Source of the DNA: an uncultured Ruminococcus sp.
GTDB taxonomy: Bacteria; Bacillota; Clostridia; Oscillospirales; Ruminococcaceae
Length of the DNA stretch: 24,670 nt
NCBI GenBank assembly: GCA_937901485.1
Contig: CALGTT010000172.1
Coordinates: forward strand, 1 to 24,670
Reading direction: 5' to 3'
Below are positions 23,624 to 24,670 of the stretch, piece after piece; the first letter of the stretch is position 1, and each line of letters starts with the position of its first letter. The notes beneath the pieces are model-generated. The model saw nothing but the letters and a program-made list of their open reading frames with translations. It searched no databases and had not been told where the DNA came from. The position numbers and the translations under genes are program-made.

Positions 23624-24358
23624 TTGGCGACAAAAGCAACGACAAAAAAGGGCGTGCATCCGATTGTCTACATCCTGACAGCGGTCTTTCTGATGATCCT
23701 GTGCACTGCGGTCAGCGCGGTGGCACTCATCAAGCCCTATGAAAAGGTACAGACCTATCTGAACATTATTTTTATGGACGATATGAAGATCAAGCCTGCC
23801 ACAGGTCTTGGCGGTCTTGTCATCAAGGAAAATGAGATCAGCACGGAGAAGCCCGTGGAGGAGGATACGGAGAAGTTTGCCGATACCGGCGAGATCATCC
23901 GTCCTGCATTCGGCGAGCAGTACGCTGTGCTGGAATGTGAAGCGATCAACCTTTCCGTTCCGGTCTACTGGGGCTCTACGCCGGAGCTGCTCGATCGCGG
24001 CGCATGTCAGGCATCTTCCTCAAAGGTGCTCGGCGAGGTGGGCAATGTGGTCATTGACGCGCATGTGAACACCTTCTTTGCGGACATGCACAAGATCGAG
24101 CCGGGGGATCAGATCGTGCTGTACACTAAGTACGGCATCTTCACCTATGAGGCATCCGAGCAGGTGAAATTCGAAAACACCGACAAGACGTACATTCTCC
24201 CCACGGACACCGACCGGCTGACGCTGTACACCTGTGAAGCGCAGGTGCTGGGCACATCCACCACAAGAGTGGGCGTGCTGGCATCCCTTGTCAGCAAGCA
24301 GTTCTATGTCAACCCTGAGGAGCAGAACACACTGACAACACAGGAGGCGGCAGAATGA
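23624..24358 (+). CDS. Sortase family transpeptidase
   Basis: Sortases cut a sorting signal near the C-terminus of surface proteins and join the protein to the cell wall or to another subunit. The 244-residue product has one N-terminal membrane helix (PIVYILTAVFLMILCTAVSA), a linker to about residue 90, and the beta-barrel with all three catalytic residues: His147 in IDAHVNT, Cys204 in LTLYTCE and Arg215 in TTRVGV. No C-terminal membrane helix is seen, unlike many class C enzymes. A TTG start at 23624 is chosen because AAAGGAG (23611-23617) lies six bases away; the frame has no suitable ATG before the membrane helix. It sits directly after P2 and overlaps the next gene as ATGA. Confidence 0.88.
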   Translation: MATKATTKKGVHPIVYILTAVFLMILCTAVSAVALIKPYEKVQTYLNIIFMDDMKIKPATGLGGLVIKENEISTEKPVEEDTEKFADTGEIIRPAFGEQYAVLECEAINLSVPVYWGSTPELLDRGACQASSSKVLGEVGNVVIDAHVNTFFADMHKIEPGDQIVLYTKYGIFTYEASEQVKFENTDKTYILPTDTDRLTLYTCEAQVLGTSTTRVGVLASLVSKQFYVNPEEQNTLTTQEAAE

Positions 24359-24670
24359 GAAAGATCAGATGTTATATTCCCAATGTCCTGCTGAGCTTCC
24401 TGCTGGTGTTCCTGCTGCTGGCAGCAGGACTGACGGCGTTCGTGCGCACGCAGGTGCTCAATGCGGACACGTTCCGCGTGGTGACGGCGCAGGAGGGACT
24501 TGCGGACAAGGCATACAGCTCTCTGGAGAGCTATTTCAGGACGCGTGCAAACAGCACGGGCATTCCGGCAGAGGTCTACACGGATGTGATGGACCGCGCG
24601 GAGCTGGAGGAGGCGAGCGTGTGCATCACCACGCGGTTCGCCTCGAACGTCACGTAGCTGTCGTACGGGC
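24355..24670 (+). CDS. Membrane protein linked to the sortase, partial or interrupted at the window end
   Basis: I do not recognise a family. The frame starts by ATGA overlap with the sortase. It encodes an N-terminal membrane helix (PNVLLSFLLVFLLLAAGLTA), then an extracytoplasmic segment with RTQVLNADTFRVVTAQEGLA and GIPAEVYTDVMDRAELEEA. A stop falls at 24655-24657, just 13 bases from the window edge. A 100-residue protein ending abruptly in a non-helical stretch is unlikely to be complete. The last ~40 bases may be misassembled or carry a frame error. Its place suggests it is part of the sortase-P2-GTPase unit. Confidence 0.55.

Overview
The window looks like a contig from an anaerobic gut or rumen Ruminococcus-like member of the Oscillospiraceae (Firmicutes). 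Evidence: two secreted proteins end in dockerin modules (one has a Thr-rich linker typical of Ruminococcus), ribosome binding sites are strong AGGAGG types, the ybaB-recR pair is Firmicutes-like, and most genes are fairly GC-rich with several translationally coupled ATGA overlaps. The first ~880 bases do not fit. They are AT-richer and encode, on the minus strand, an LptF-type lipopolysaccharide exporter permease followed by an OstA/LPS-transport protein, which belong to Gram-negative bacteria. They meet ybaB just upstream of its start, where dnaX would be expected, so the left end is most likely a chimeric assembly join.

Layout. 1-~885: foreign lptF/ostA fragment. 902-1848: ybaB-recR recombination genes with a terminator. 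2178-4127: secreted multi-module dockerin protein with its own promoter and structured leader. 4228-6150: degV and HAD hydrolase, with a REP-like palindromic element in the leader. 6222-11281: five-gene unit of ABC ATPase, two ABC-2 permeases, sensor kinase and NarL/LuxR-type regulator, resembling the Bacillus linearmycin-sensing Lnr type. 11392-12144: higBA-like toxin-antitoxin pair with a consensus promoter, an operator-like palindrome and a terminator shared with the convergent genes. 12182-18045 (minus strand): aroE, aroK, amidohydrolase, dockerin-bearing leucine-rich repeat protein and a class I fumarase alpha subunit, all closely spaced and read from one visible promoter upstream of aroE.

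18257-24670 is the most unusual part. An acyl carrier protein is coupled to a membrane-anchored repeat protein (here P1). A low-GC two-gene ATPase plus TOPRIM cassette follows with its own promoter; it resembles OLD/PARIS-type defence modules. Then come a DUF697-type GTPase, a paralogue of P1 (P2), a sortase and the start of another membrane protein, each coupled to or closely following the previous gene. P1 and P2 share four perfect 12-residue helical repeats and an I-D-x-T-G sequence directly before their C-terminal membrane segment. Next to a sortase, this suggests a non-canonical sorting signal and a surface-display system that I do not recognise.

No tRNA, rRNA, CRISPR array or insertion sequence was recognised.
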